Of a stretch of DNA of 15,480 nucleotides, positions 1 through 7,114 are shown in pieces (within the stretch, counting starts at the first letter, position 1; every line of letters begins with the position of its first letter). The notes under the pieces were generated by a model, which worked only from the letters and a program-made list of their open reading frames with translations, ran no database searches and was not told where the DNA came from. Source of the stretch: CAZTJA01 sp964613745 (GTDB taxonomy: Bacteria; Desulfobacterota; Desulfomonilia; Desulfomonilales; Desulfomonilaceae); assembly GCA_964613745.1 (NCBI GenBank), contig CAZTJA010000073.1, forward strand, positions 1 to 15,480, read 5' to 3'. Position numbers and translations under genes: made by a program.

Positions 1-1
1 T

Positions 2-286
2 TTTTTGCTCCATAGGGCCTTGAGTATTCGTGACATGGGGACAAGAAACATGCGCCAGGACCACGACACTATACCTGAATGGGTTTTCACCGATTCCAAC
101 GACAAAGTTCCTTTCAGCAAAGGGACCATCCGCATGGACAAAGAAGACATGAGAATCGCCATGGACATGTTCTACGATGAAATGGGATGGGACAGGGAAA
201 CGGGTATTCCCAAGAGAGAGACTTATCGGAAACTCGGATTATTGAGTGTCGCTGATGCACTCAAACAATCAAAGAATATGGCCTGA
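2..286 (+). CDS. AOR-family (tungsten) aldehyde:ferredoxin oxidoreductase, C-terminal end (5' truncated by window)
   Basis: The frame is open from the first bases of the window and ends at TGA 284-286, so only about 94 C-terminal residues are visible and the start lies outside. The visible part matches the typical tail of the AOR family (AOR, FOR, GAPOR and relatives): a DTIPEW segment near the start, then DMFYDEMGWDRETGIP followed by RETYRKLGL, the usual family ending. Family members oxidise aldehydes to carboxylates with ferredoxin, using a tungsto- or molybdopterin and a 4Fe-4S cluster in the cytoplasm. The cofactor-binding N-terminal and middle domains lie outside, so the subfamily and substrate cannot be told. 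The next gene starts 5 bases after the stop, suggesting co-transcription and translational coupling. Confidence 0.85.
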   Translation, partial: FLLHRALSIRDMGTRNMRQDHDTIPEWVFTDSNDKVPFSKGTIRMDKEDMRIAMDMFYDEMGWDRETGIPKRETYRKLGLLSVADALKQSKNMA

Positions 287-291
287 TAAGA

Positions 292-858
292 ATGCCATAT
301 AACGAACAGCTGGAAAGGGAAGTCCTTACCATCATCCGAGCAGCAGGCCAAGACGGATATGTTCTAAGGTTGGAAGAAATAGAAGCAGAATTGCGGGAGT
401 TGGAATCCCTCGACTTGGATACCATTCAAAAGGATTCCGTCAGCGAAAGTGTTCTCCAGAGTATTTGTAATAATGCGCCTGATATTCAGGTTCTGAATGG
501 ACGGACGGGAACTTCGTATTACTACTGTTCAAAATATCTTACCGAAACGTATGCCCGAATTCTTGTGGATAAAGGAGAAGATCCTCTCGTCATGATCGCT
601 GAGGCGGTTCGCGAAAACTCACGCCTCTATCCGAGACCAATTCCCATTAGTCAGTTCCAAGGACCGCCGTTTGACCTGACGCCGGAAGCTGCTGAAGAAT
701 TCCTTCATCTCATAGAGAATCTTGATGAATTTCATGATATAGACCGGACTGCGACTTCAGTGGGTACCATTTTTCTCTATTCCAAAAAGTATTTGGAGCC
801 GGATCATGCGTCCATGATTGCTGAATGGCTGGACGTAGGTCAGGCCGAAAACCCATGA
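292..858 (+). CDS. Unrecognised cytoplasmic protein with internal duplication, coupled to the AOR-family gene
   Basis: This is a 188-residue protein starting at ATG 292, 5 bases after the AOR-family stop, so it is probably translationally coupled. I do not recognise the family. It has no signal peptide, membrane segment or Cys cluster and is rich in acidic residues. The two halves resemble each other: residues about 52-98 contain GTSYYYCSKYLTETYARI and residues about 135-184 contain GTIFLYSKKYLEPDHASMI, each preceded by a helix-rich stretch of similar length. The pattern of helices followed by a short Tyr-rich beta-like segment and another helix resembles two degenerate winged-helix units, but that is inference. 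Its position suggests a role linked to the oxidoreductase, for example maturation, partner binding or regulation. The sequence alone does not show which. Confidence 0.7.
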   Translation: MPYNEQLEREVLTIIRAAGQDGYVLRLEEIEAELRELESLDLDTIQKDSVSESVLQSICNNAPDIQVLNGRTGTSYYYCSKYLTETYARILVDKGEDPLVMIAEAVRENSRLYPRPIPISQFQGPPFDLTPEAAEEFLHLIENLDEFHDIDRTATSVGTIFLYSKKYLEPDHASMIAEWLDVGQAENP

Positions 859-1132
859 TTATGAGGGAATCGGTGTACTGATCGGCTTAGGCCGTCAAGC
901 TTGAGCTTTTTCAAGTCTCGACTTTGGCGTTTTTTCAACACAATCTTGATGAAAATGGAGAATTTCCGGTGCCGGAACTATGCCGTTTAGATCATGCTTA
1001 GGTTCACAAATCTACATTCGTAGGGGCACGATTGCACACACGGAGCCGGTCTCAGAGAGTTATATAAGTGTTGCAAGTCTTTGAAATGTGATACGTTGCT
1101 ACAAGGTCATCACGTACGGAAATGGTGCATGT

Positions 1133-1528
1133 ATGTTCGGGAAAATCTTGTGCATATGCAGTTTGTCGGTACTAATACTGCTTCCCTGTTCAACGAATGC
1201 CTATGAGTCGGAAATGTGTCGTTTAGTACAAGACTACCTTAATGCAGCGATCAATATGGCACAGAACAAAACCGTCACAGATTCGGATTGGGATAAGTTT
1301 GACTTCGATTTTCGATCAAAGGTTCGGCCGCTCACAATAGGAACACTTCAGCAGAGAATGGATGTCCAGCGTGTCGAAAATCAGGCCCAAATATTTCGAA
1401 CCGTTCTGCGGGCCTATTATGGACTAGGCGACAGCGAGGCGACGAGAATTCACTATAAACGCCGAATCGAAGATGATGCCGTACGTATGAAGCAGATTTG
1501 TCCAAACTTAGATCTTCAGTTTAAGTAA
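1133..1528 (+). CDS. Small exported protein of unknown function
   Basis: From ATG 1133 the product is about 131 residues. It opens with a clear signal peptide: MFGK, a hydrophobic core (ILCICSLSVLILL), then PCSTNA before YESEM, giving a plausible signal peptidase I site after TNA. The LLPC stretch is a poor lipobox because Pro precedes the Cys, so a lipoprotein is less likely. A GTG at 1088 in the same frame would add 15 residues before the signal peptide. The ATG is preferred because it puts the charged residues directly before the hydrophobic core and has a GGA stretch upstream. The mature part is about 110 residues, charged and mostly helical in appearance, with two Cys (in EMCRLV and KQICPNL) that could form a disulfide. 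No family is recognised. It is convergent with the LysE gene. Confidence 0.6.
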   Translation: MFGKILCICSLSVLILLPCSTNAYESEMCRLVQDYLNAAINMAQNKTVTDSDWDKFDFDFRSKVRPLTIGTLQQRMDVQRVENQAQIFRTVLRAYYGLGDSEATRIHYKRRIEDDAVRMKQICPNLDLQFK

Positions 1529-1558
1529 TATCGTCGACGTAAGGACCTCAAATCCCGC

Positions 1559-2173
1559 TCATAAAAGCGCAAAGAAGGACAGTCCATCTCGAAAAAGGAA
1601 TAGAGCGAAAATCGCCAACAATGCACCCAGCAATTTCATCACGTACCCGTAAGCTTTACCGCTCAGCCAAGCTCTGGATCGCGCGGCCAGAACAGCTATA
1701 GAAATCTTGCCGCCTATCAGTGTCGAATAGAAACCGCCGATGAATCCGGCGGCATGGCCCGGACTTTGCCCCCAAGCTTCGATGACGGCCGGAGCACCCA
1801 CCGTAAGCCAAAACAGGTAAGGATTTGGGCTTAGAAAATTGACGAGAGTACCTTTTCCGAGGGACTTTGGACTGGTGTCCCCGTTGACGTCGATCTTGGC
1901 TGTCTTGAAGCTCTTATAAGCCAAAAACATGAGAAAACAGGCTCCAAGTATTGAAACCAGCCCAAGCATGAATTCAAATTCCCTGAGTTTTGCCAATGCA
2001 AAGACGGACAATACAATTATGGGAACATCCGTAATGAACGGAGCGAGTGAAACCTTGAGACCTTCTTTAAGACCGTGCTGAATTGAATGAGAAATAACGA
2101 GTGTGGTGAGTGGGCCTGGAGAGAAACCTGCGGACAAACCGAGTAAAATTCCTGCGCTGAGGAAAGCGTCCAT
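1559..2173 (-). CDS. LysE/RhtB-family amino-acid exporter-like membrane protein
   Basis: This 204-residue, highly hydrophobic protein has about six membrane segments and the normal length of the LysE/RhtB family. The N-terminal family motif GFSPGP is at residues 16-21, followed by a polar stretch (HGLKEGLK) and a second membrane helix with a D-P pair (ITDVP). Family members export amino acids or related small metabolites across the inner membrane using proton motive force; the substrate is not predictable here. The start is ATG 2173, with GGAG about 11 bases upstream. It lies 131 bases downstream of, and on the same strand as, the SiaC-type operon. I see no clear terminator between them, so read-through is possible, but a functional link is not supported. 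Its 3' end faces the small exported protein gene. Confidence 0.85.
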   Translation of the reverse strand: MDAFLSAGILLGLSAGFSPGPLTTLVISHSIQHGLKEGLKVSLAPFITDVPIIVLSVFALAKLREFEFMLGLVSILGACFLMFLAYKSFKTAKIDVNGDTSPKSLGKGTLVNFLSPNPYLFWLTVGAPAVIEAWGQSPGHAAGFIGGFYSTLIGGKISIAVLAARSRAWLSGKAYGYVMKLLGALLAIFALFLFRDGLSFFALL

Positions 2174-2304
2174 TGAAAAAACTGCTCCACGTTTGATTAC
2201 GATTCGACATTCTACATCATTGCCACTTCAAAAGGTTTCCGGAATCCAATTGTTGGTTTAGTTTGGGAAAACCGGGTTCCAGGAAATTCCGGGGTATTTG
2301 GATA

Positions 2305-2796
2305 TCAGTCGTCTTCCCTGGATGATTGTTCATCCGGATATAAGTCGGGGTAGAGTTTTTTGAGGCACTCAGGACAAATTCCGTGCGAGAATTCTGCTTC
2401 GCTATGCTCGACTATGTAGGTTTCTATTTGGCTCCAATAACCATTATCATTACGAATTTTGCGGCAACTGCTACAGATGGGCAATAACCCGCTTAACGAT
2501 TTAACCTGAGCCAGTGCGCTTTTGAGTTCGGAGATGACCTGTTCTTTCTCGGCTTCAGCTCTTTTGCGACATTCAATCTCCACCTGAAGTTCGGCAGCAA
2601 TCTTATTCAATTGCGATTGCATTATATCGCTTATTTTCATGAGCCTTAGGCTCTGTCCTACAACTTTTTCATATTCCTGAAGCAGCTTTCTGTAATAGCC
2701 CGACTCTATCGAGCCGGAAACGGCACTTTCTTCAAGTATTTGTTCAGCCTCGCTAATGATGTCTTGCTCTTTTTGAAACAGCTCTTCAGCACTCAT
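2305..2796 (-). CDS. Coiled-coil protein with a cyclase-like N-terminal stalk and C-terminal four-Cys (zinc-ribbon-like) module
   Basis: This is the last gene of the six-gene operon. Numbered from the longer TTG start at 2859, which gives 184 residues, it has a helical N-terminal module (about 22-95) with YYRKLLQEY and QSLRLMKISD, a coiled coil (about 85-125), then a Cys module: C129-x2-C132 in LLPICSSCRK and C162-x2-C165 in HGICPEC. That tail recurs in response-regulator and PAS proteins of Desulfobacterota and probably binds zinc; its role is not established. The N-terminal module closely matches the stalk of the operon's own diguanylate cyclase, so SiaC may bind both. I prefer ATG 2796 (163 residues): it has GGAG about 9 bases upstream, and MSAEELFQKEQ lines up with the cyclase N-terminus MEESLFHEELE. 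The TTG remains possible, with AAAGG upstream, 17 bases after siaC. Confidence 0.75.
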   Translation of the reverse strand: MSAEELFQKEQDIISEAEQILEESAVSGSIESGYYRKLLQEYEKVVGQSLRLMKISDIMQSQLNKIAAELQVEIECRKRAEAEKEQVISELKSALAQVKSLSGLLPICSSCRKIRNDNGYWSQIETYIVEHSEAEFSHGICPECLKKLYPDLYPDEQSSREDD

Positions 2797-2876
2797 CCGT
2801 TTTGTCTCCGATGAAACACCAAATGTGGGCGTAGAATCTTTGCCGAATCCGGTGATCAATATGAAGCAACCTTTTT

Positions 2877-3263
2877 CTACTCTGCTTTGTAAGTAACAAT
2901 GTTGAAGGTTAAAGAAGGTGCATCCTCTTTGAATTCCTCACCCGCTTCAAGGATAGTTTCATTATCTTCTCTGCAGCGCCAATTTACCACTACGTTTTTG
3001 CCGCTGAGAACAGCCTTCTCGAACATCTCAAGCATGTTCATGAATGCCTTTGACGTGCTGCTGTTGAAATACGTCATTTCGATTTCGACGGTAAGCTCCT
3101 GAATTTCCGTTGCGAGGTAGTCCCGCATCCAGGAAAAGAGTGGGGCGAAGAACTTTGCGGCATTTTCCGGAAATGACTCGCCTTTGAACTCGACTTTACG
3201 GTTTTCAGGATCGAGCCGCACAAAAGGCGTTGATTTCGTTTTTTCAAGAATGATTGAATCCAT
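2877..3263 (-). CDS. siaC: SiaC-family regulatory phosphoprotein (DUF1987)
   Basis: This is a 128-residue cytoplasmic protein of the SiaC family, which has a STAS-like fold and the usual family length. Family hallmarks are visible: STPFVRLDP near the N-terminus, FKGESFPENAAKFF (27-40), and the phosphosite region MTYFNSSTSKAF (63-74). In Pseudomonas aeruginosa, SiaC is phosphorylated by SiaB and dephosphorylated by SiaA, and the unphosphorylated form binds the stalk of SiaD to activate cyclic-di-GMP synthesis. By eye, the residue aligned with the phosphorylated Thr68 of that protein is Ser68 here, with Ser69, Thr70 and Ser71 next to it. The start is ATG 3263 with GAGGG upstream, 11 bases after the siaB stop, so the two genes are surely co-translated. 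Confidence in the family is high; partner choice is inferred from the operon. Confidence 0.92.
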   Translation of the reverse strand: MDSIILEKTKSTPFVRLDPENRKVEFKGESFPENAAKFFAPLFSWMRDYLATEIQELTVEIEMTYFNSSTSKAFMNMLEMFEKAVLSGKNVVVNWRCREDNETILEAGEEFKEDAPSLTFNIVTYKAE

Positions 3264-3274
3264 TTTACGACCCT

Positions 3275-3823
3275 CTAAATGGTTGCTTTAAGGCAGAAAA
3301 ATGAGTAATCGTCCTCCATGGGAACGAACTCATATTCAATCGGCAAGCTTACCTTTCTTGCCATTTCAATGAATCCGAGACCGGCGCCTTTACTCTCCGG
3401 TAAAGAAGACATTTTCCGCCGCTCCCGATACAGGGACTTGAGCTCGTTCTTGTCGAGAGTCTGCAAAGGATCGAGATGATTCTTAATTTGTTCTATATTC
3501 TTATTTGCGACTTTGTTTCCGCATAATACGTAATAGCGGCTTTCTTCATGTCCGATAATAAGAACACCGGTTCGGATGTCCCCGTCTTCGACGGCATCTC
3601 GACTGGATTTCTCGGCCGAGTAGTTAATGATGTTTTGCATCTGCTCAACAAAGACGGCGAAGACTTTTTGAGTTATGGTAAAATCCGTTTCTTCCAGCTC
3701 CATTTTCTGCCTGAGCGTGCCGCCTACTCCTTCAATAACGGCCTGAGAAATTGGGCCGCTAAAACAGAAAATTACTCCTTTTTCCTGCAACTCCGAATAG
3801 AACTCCCTGAGATTAAATCGCAT
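3275..3823 (-). CDS. siaB: SiaB-family protein kinase (DUF6272, GHKL-like ATPase fold)
   Basis: This 182-residue cytoplasmic protein has features of the SiaB kinase family, which is related to anti-sigma-factor kinases. It has an N-box-like helix VEQMQNIINYS (residues 59-68, Glu60 and Asn64), a CGN stretch at 101-103 in the usual G1 position, and a glycine-rich ATP-lid segment SKGAGLGFIEMAR (144-156). Its predicted job is to phosphorylate SiaC and switch it off. It opens with FNLREFYSELQEKGVIFCFSG, which resembles the family N-terminus. The start is ATG 3823 with GGAG 8 bases upstream, 18 bases after the phosphatase stop and 11 before siaC. Kinase, phosphatase and substrate therefore sit side by side in the same arrangement as siaABC. 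No missing residues were noted, but classical G1 (DxGxG) is not expected in this family and is not present. Confidence 0.88.
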   Translation of the reverse strand: MRFNLREFYSELQEKGVIFCFSGPISQAVIEGVGGTLRQKMELEETDFTITQKVFAVFVEQMQNIINYSAEKSSRDAVEDGDIRTGVLIIGHEESRYYVLCGNKVANKNIEQIKNHLDPLQTLDKNELKSLYRERRKMSSLPESKGAGLGFIEMARKVSLPIEYEFVPMEDDYSFFCLKATI

Positions 3824-3841
3824 GTGAGTTACTCCGACGCA

Positions 3842-5731
3842 TTACGGTCTAAGACCCAGGACGGTGACATCGTCCCGCTGTGTTTCGGGGCCTTTGTAGG
3901 AATGGAACAGATCGTCTAAAATGATCCTCTGAGCACTAAACTCTTTTCCGTAATTCTGGGCAATAAAGTTGATTATGGCCTGTTTTCCGAAAGGGAACCC
4001 GTTTTCGCCGCCTACTTGACTGCTTAGACCATCAGTAGTCAAGTAAAAGGCTGAAACGTCCGCAAGGTCTATTTCATTATTCACGAACTTGTAATCGGCA
4101 TTCGATGATCGATAACCGATACTCTCCCGGTCGCCTTTTATCTCAACGACATTACCACAATGTACATAAAACAGAGAAAGTTTGGCTCCGGCAAATACTG
4201 CCTTTCCGGATGTTTTATTAACGTAGAGAATGCCCATATCCAGGCCGTCATCATACAGTGAATCTTGATGTTTTCGACTCAGGGTATCTTTGACTAATCG
4301 ATTCATTCCCTGTAGCAGCACGGCAGGATTCGTATAGCCGTATTCTGCAACGGCTCGATTGAGACTCGTTCCTGCGAGCATTGTCATAATGGCACCGGGA
4401 ACGCCGTGCCCGGTACAATCGATTACGGCCACGGCGAAATCCGTACCACAGCCTCTAAACCACAAAATGTCTCCTCCCACGATGTCCCTTGGACTCCAGA
4501 GGATGAAGTGGTCGGCCACACTGCTGCTGAAATGCTCCGGTAGCGGGAGCAAAGCTTTCTGAATGGAACGAGCATACTGAATGCTCTCTAATATTCTGTT
4601 GTTGACTTCTTCCAATTCGGCATAACTTTGCGCCAGCTTTTCTTCAGTTAGTTTGCGGTGTTTCAGTTCAACGCGAATCTGAGACCTGGAGAGCCGGAGG
4701 TCCTTGTTGAGCCTGATTACGTAAACCGTCACTGCGCTTAATACGATCAGTGATAGGATTATGCCTGCTATGACCGGCCAATGCTGTTGAACCACCTGGT
4801 TTAACGTAACTTTACCGAGGTGTTCATAGGGTCCGAGTTTTAGTTCCTTCAATAAATCATGGACGGGCTGATAACTTAACGGGATTGTCCAACCTGCAAT
4901 TGCCGCAGACTTTGCAGCAACACTATCGCCGGGCATTCGCAGCAGGGCGGCGGCAACTTTCTTGGCCAAATCTTCAGAAACGTGACTAAGTTTTGCTATA
5001 GGCCATTCAGGATAAAGTCGCGTGCTCAGCAGAAACGGGAAGTGCTCGTATTCGGGACCCTGTCCTTGAAAAGGAATAATTTTAAAGTCATCCAGAGAAA
5101 TTTCACCATCAGCCGCCATTCGTTCCAATGTGTCGGTCCTGACGGTACCTGCATCCGCCGACCCATTTTTGACTTTGGTCACGGCAACACGATGTGAGTC
5201 GCTGAACGAGAGTTCCTTGAAATTACGGTATGGATCGATTCCGGCATCGGCCAATTCTCTCCAGGCCATACGCCAACCCCCCAGGGAGGTTTCGTCCACA
5301 CCGACGAATCGTTTACCTTTTAAATCTTGAATACCTGTTATGGTGGTATTCTCCCGGGGAAAAAAGATGACTCCTCCGAAGACGGTAACGGCTTTGTTCA
5401 AGGCTCGATTCTGCATGGTGGCTATCGCGGTTACCCAGAATTTCATTTCCAGTTCAACGTAGATTGAGGAGTTTGCGATGATGAAATCAACTTTTCCACT
5501 TTCAACTGATTTGTTGATCTCCTCGAACTTGAGCGGAACTATTTGAAAAACGTTATCGGGAATTTCCGCTGTCAAGAATTCGGCGGTGGGACTCCAACTT
5601 TGGAGGCAATATTCATATCCTTTGTGTGCAAGTACGCCGATTTTCACCGAATTCTTGTCTTGCCCCCACGAAAGGGACGAGCACAATAGCGTGATGAGTA
5701 AAGTCAATAGAATGTTGCTGAATTTGAACAT
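3842..5731 (-). CDS. Membrane PP2C/SpoIIE-type phosphatase with periplasmic PhnD-like ligand-binding domain (SiaA-like)
   Basis: The 629-residue protein has four parts. Residues 1-23 are a signal peptide ending SWG. Residues about 28-290 resemble periplasmic phosphate/phosphonate-binding proteins (PhnD-like), with VKIGVLAHKGYEYC, GKVDFIIANSS and DLKGKRFVGVDETSLGGW. Residues about 318-339 form one membrane helix, followed by a short coiled coil (about 340-390). Residues about 390-629 are a PP2C/SpoIIE phosphatase. Its metal-binding motifs are intact: VGGD (418-421), DCTGHG (438-443), TDG (566-568) and RDD (619-621). The predicted job is to dephosphorylate SiaC in response to a small ligand in the periplasm. 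P. aeruginosa SiaA has a different sensory part, so only the output domain is SiaA-like. The start is ATG 5731, 66 bases after pilZ; siaB follows after 18 bases. The ligand is unknown. Confidence 0.9.
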   Translation of the reverse strand: MFKFSNILLTLLITLLCSSLSWGQDKNSVKIGVLAHKGYEYCLQSWSPTAEFLTAEIPDNVFQIVPLKFEEINKSVESGKVDFIIANSSIYVELEMKFWVTAIATMQNRALNKAVTVFGGVIFFPRENTTITGIQDLKGKRFVGVDETSLGGWRMAWRELADAGIDPYRNFKELSFSDSHRVAVTKVKNGSADAGTVRTDTLERMAADGEISLDDFKIIPFQGQGPEYEHFPFLLSTRLYPEWPIAKLSHVSEDLAKKVAAALLRMPGDSVAAKSAAIAGWTIPLSYQPVHDLLKELKLGPYEHLGKVTLNQVVQQHWPVIAGIILSLIVLSAVTVYVIRLNKDLRLSRSQIRVELKHRKLTEEKLAQSYAELEEVNNRILESIQYARSIQKALLPLPEHFSSSVADHFILWSPRDIVGGDILWFRGCGTDFAVAVIDCTGHGVPGAIMTMLAGTSLNRAVAEYGYTNPAVLLQGMNRLVKDTLSRKHQDSLYDDGLDMGILYVNKTSGKAVFAGAKLSLFYVHCGNVVEIKGDRESIGYRSSNADYKFVNNEIDLADVSAFYLTTDGLSSQVGGENGFPFGKQAIINFIAQNYGKEFSAQRIILDDLFHSYKGPETQRDDVTVLGLRP

Positions 5732-5797
5732 GCTTATTCCACGAGGCCAGAGTCTTTCAAACTTTTATTGAATGCTTGGAACCGGAATCCGAATGAT

Positions 5798-6331
5798 CTA
5801 GTCACCCAAAGTAAGTTCTTTTATCAAGGTGGAGAGCTTTTTTTCGGTTTCAGTATCGATGTCTTTGATTTTGAAGCCGGAGACGAGATTTTCGGGAGAA
5901 TCGCCTTTGGTCCACCTACATTCGGCTGCGACATCAAAGCCGTTAATATCCGAGACATCACCGGGTTGCAACCTAAAGCGCATTGTCAAGCCCACTTCGC
6001 ACTTAATACCCGCTACTTGAAATCCGTGAACCGATAAATCCAAAACTCGCCCTTGTTGATTTGAATCCAGGTCCAGTATGGGCAGATGCAGAACCACGTA
6101 ACTTCGAGGATATACTCTCACTTGATCCAATCCAACGGTATCTGTAAAAGACGGCACTCTCATATCCAGTTCGTCGGATCTCACGGCCTTTGCTTCCACA
6201 AGTTTCGTGAATATGCTCTTGAGCCCCTTTGGCGACAGCTCGTATTTCTCCATCAACTGCAAGTTGGTGAGGCCGGCTCGAACATCGTTTACTATGTCCT
6301 TCGCCTTGATTGTTCGTTTTTCCTTCATCAT
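5798..6331 (-). CDS. PilZ-domain cyclic-di-GMP receptor with N-terminal helical (HTH-like) domain
   Basis: This 177-residue cytoplasmic protein has two parts. Residues about 7-55 form a helical segment (IKAKDIVNDVRAGLTN, LMEKYELSPKGLKSIF) that looks like a small helix-turn-helix-like module often placed before PilZ domains in Desulfobacterota. Residues about 68-175 are a PilZ domain with the ligand motif R72-V-Y-P-R76 and, after a usual spacing, DLSVHG (98-103), matching RxxxR and (D/N)xSxxG. Both parts of the c-di-GMP site are intact, so nucleotide binding is likely. It lies between the cyclase and the phosphatase, 33 bases after the cyclase stop and 66 before the next start, so it is probably the dedicated receptor of this circuit. 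Two adjacent ATGs (6331 and 6328) are possible starts. The target, protein or DNA, is not shown by the sequence. Confidence 0.88.
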   Translation of the reverse strand: MMKEKRTIKAKDIVNDVRAGLTNLQLMEKYELSPKGLKSIFTKLVEAKAVRSDELDMRVPSFTDTVGLDQVRVYPRSYVVLHLPILDLDSNQQGRVLDLSVHGFQVAGIKCEVGLTMRFRLQPGDVSDINGFDVAAECRWTKGDSPENLVSGFKIKDIDTETEKKLSTLIKELTLGD

Positions 6332-6364
6332 CTAAGTCCAATTCCAGTAATTTAGCGAATATTA

Positions 6365-7114
6365 TTAATTCTCTTCGACATTTTCGGAATGTCTATTAAT
6401 TCCTGCGGCGTGAACTCTGTTACGCCCTGATTCCTTTGCTGCATAAAGGGCTCCATCTGCAGTTCTTATGATTGTGTCCGGAGCAATTGAATGCAAGTAG
6501 TCATCATTTTCCACGGTACAAACACCTACGCTAATGGTAATGTTAAACCTACCTTCCGGAGTATCTATAATTTTTTCCGCAACAGCATTTCTCAATCTTT
6601 CCGCCAGATTTATGCCGTCATTCAGACAACAAGACGGAGCGACAACAATGAACTCTTCCCCGCCGAATCGGCCGAGGTGATCATAAGAACGAGTGCCTGA
6701 TTGCAGTCGTCTGGAGATCTCTTGCAAGACCCTGTCTCCGGCAAGGTGCCCGTAGTTGTCGTTTATTCTCTTGAAATGGTCTACGTCGGCGATGAGAACG
6801 GTAAGGGGCTTTCCTTCTCTCACACCTCTGTTCAATTCTCCATTCAGAATTCCTATGATTGCCCGTCTATTCCAGAGCAGCGTCAGGAAATCATGTGAGG
6901 CCTGGAATTGCGCAGACTCCCGAGCTCTCGATAATTCGTTTTGTGTCGAATCGCTCATTTTGACCAAGCGGCGAGTTTGAACGTACAGCCTTTTATATTG
7001 TTTGAGTAAATCCGTGTACTCGTCTTTCCAGTCGATTCCGGAATGGTCGGATTCCAACAAGCGAGACCCTCTTTCCAAAATTTCAAGTTCTTCATGAAAA
7101 AGGGATTCTTCCAC
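6365..7114 (-). CDS. GGDEF diguanylate cyclase with helical stalk (SiaD-like)
   Basis: This is the first gene of the operon. Numbered from GTG 7129 (254 residues), residues about 8-75 are a helical stalk (LLKQYKRLYVQTRRLVKMSD) and about 76-245 a GGDEF domain with DFLTLLWNR (80-88), DVDHFKRIND (115-124) and the active-site GGEEF (156-160). An RxxD inhibitory site (R147, D150) lies five residues before GGEEF, so the enzyme should be active and product-inhibited. It makes cyclic di-GMP from two GTP in the cytoplasm. Size, stalk and the neighbouring siaABC-type genes match SiaD, which SiaC activates through the stalk. There is no ATG start. I prefer GTG 7114 (249 residues), which has GGAGG 8 bases upstream and aligns with the preferred start of the last operon gene. 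GTG 7129 has only a weak upstream site. Confidence 0.9.
   Translation of the reverse strand: MEESLFHEELEILERGSRLLESDHSGIDWKDEYTDLLKQYKRLYVQTRRLVKMSDSTQNELSRARESAQFQASHDFLTLLWNRRAIIGILNGELNRGVREGKPLTVLIADVDHFKRINDNYGHLAGDRVLQEISRRLQSGTRSYDHLGRFGGEEFIVVAPSCCLNDGINLAERLRNAVAEKIIDTPEGRFNITISVGVCTVENDDYLHSIAPDTIIRTADGALYAAKESGRNRVHAAGINRHSENVEEN

Noticed and set aside
896..940. Palindrome TCAAGCTTGA followed by T-rich stretches, as a terminator after the AOR operon
   Set aside because: The palindrome has no loop, the other possible stems have five or fewer pairs, and the T-runs are not placed directly after a stem.
1018..1050. GTAGGGGCACGATTGC stretch, like intergenic repeat units seen in some related genomes
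   Set aside because: Only one copy is present and no paired inverted half was found in the window.
2174..2304. TTCCGG-containing inverted repeats as a terminator of the SiaC-type operon
   Set aside because: The arms are about seven bases, widely spaced, and have no following T tract on the minus strand.
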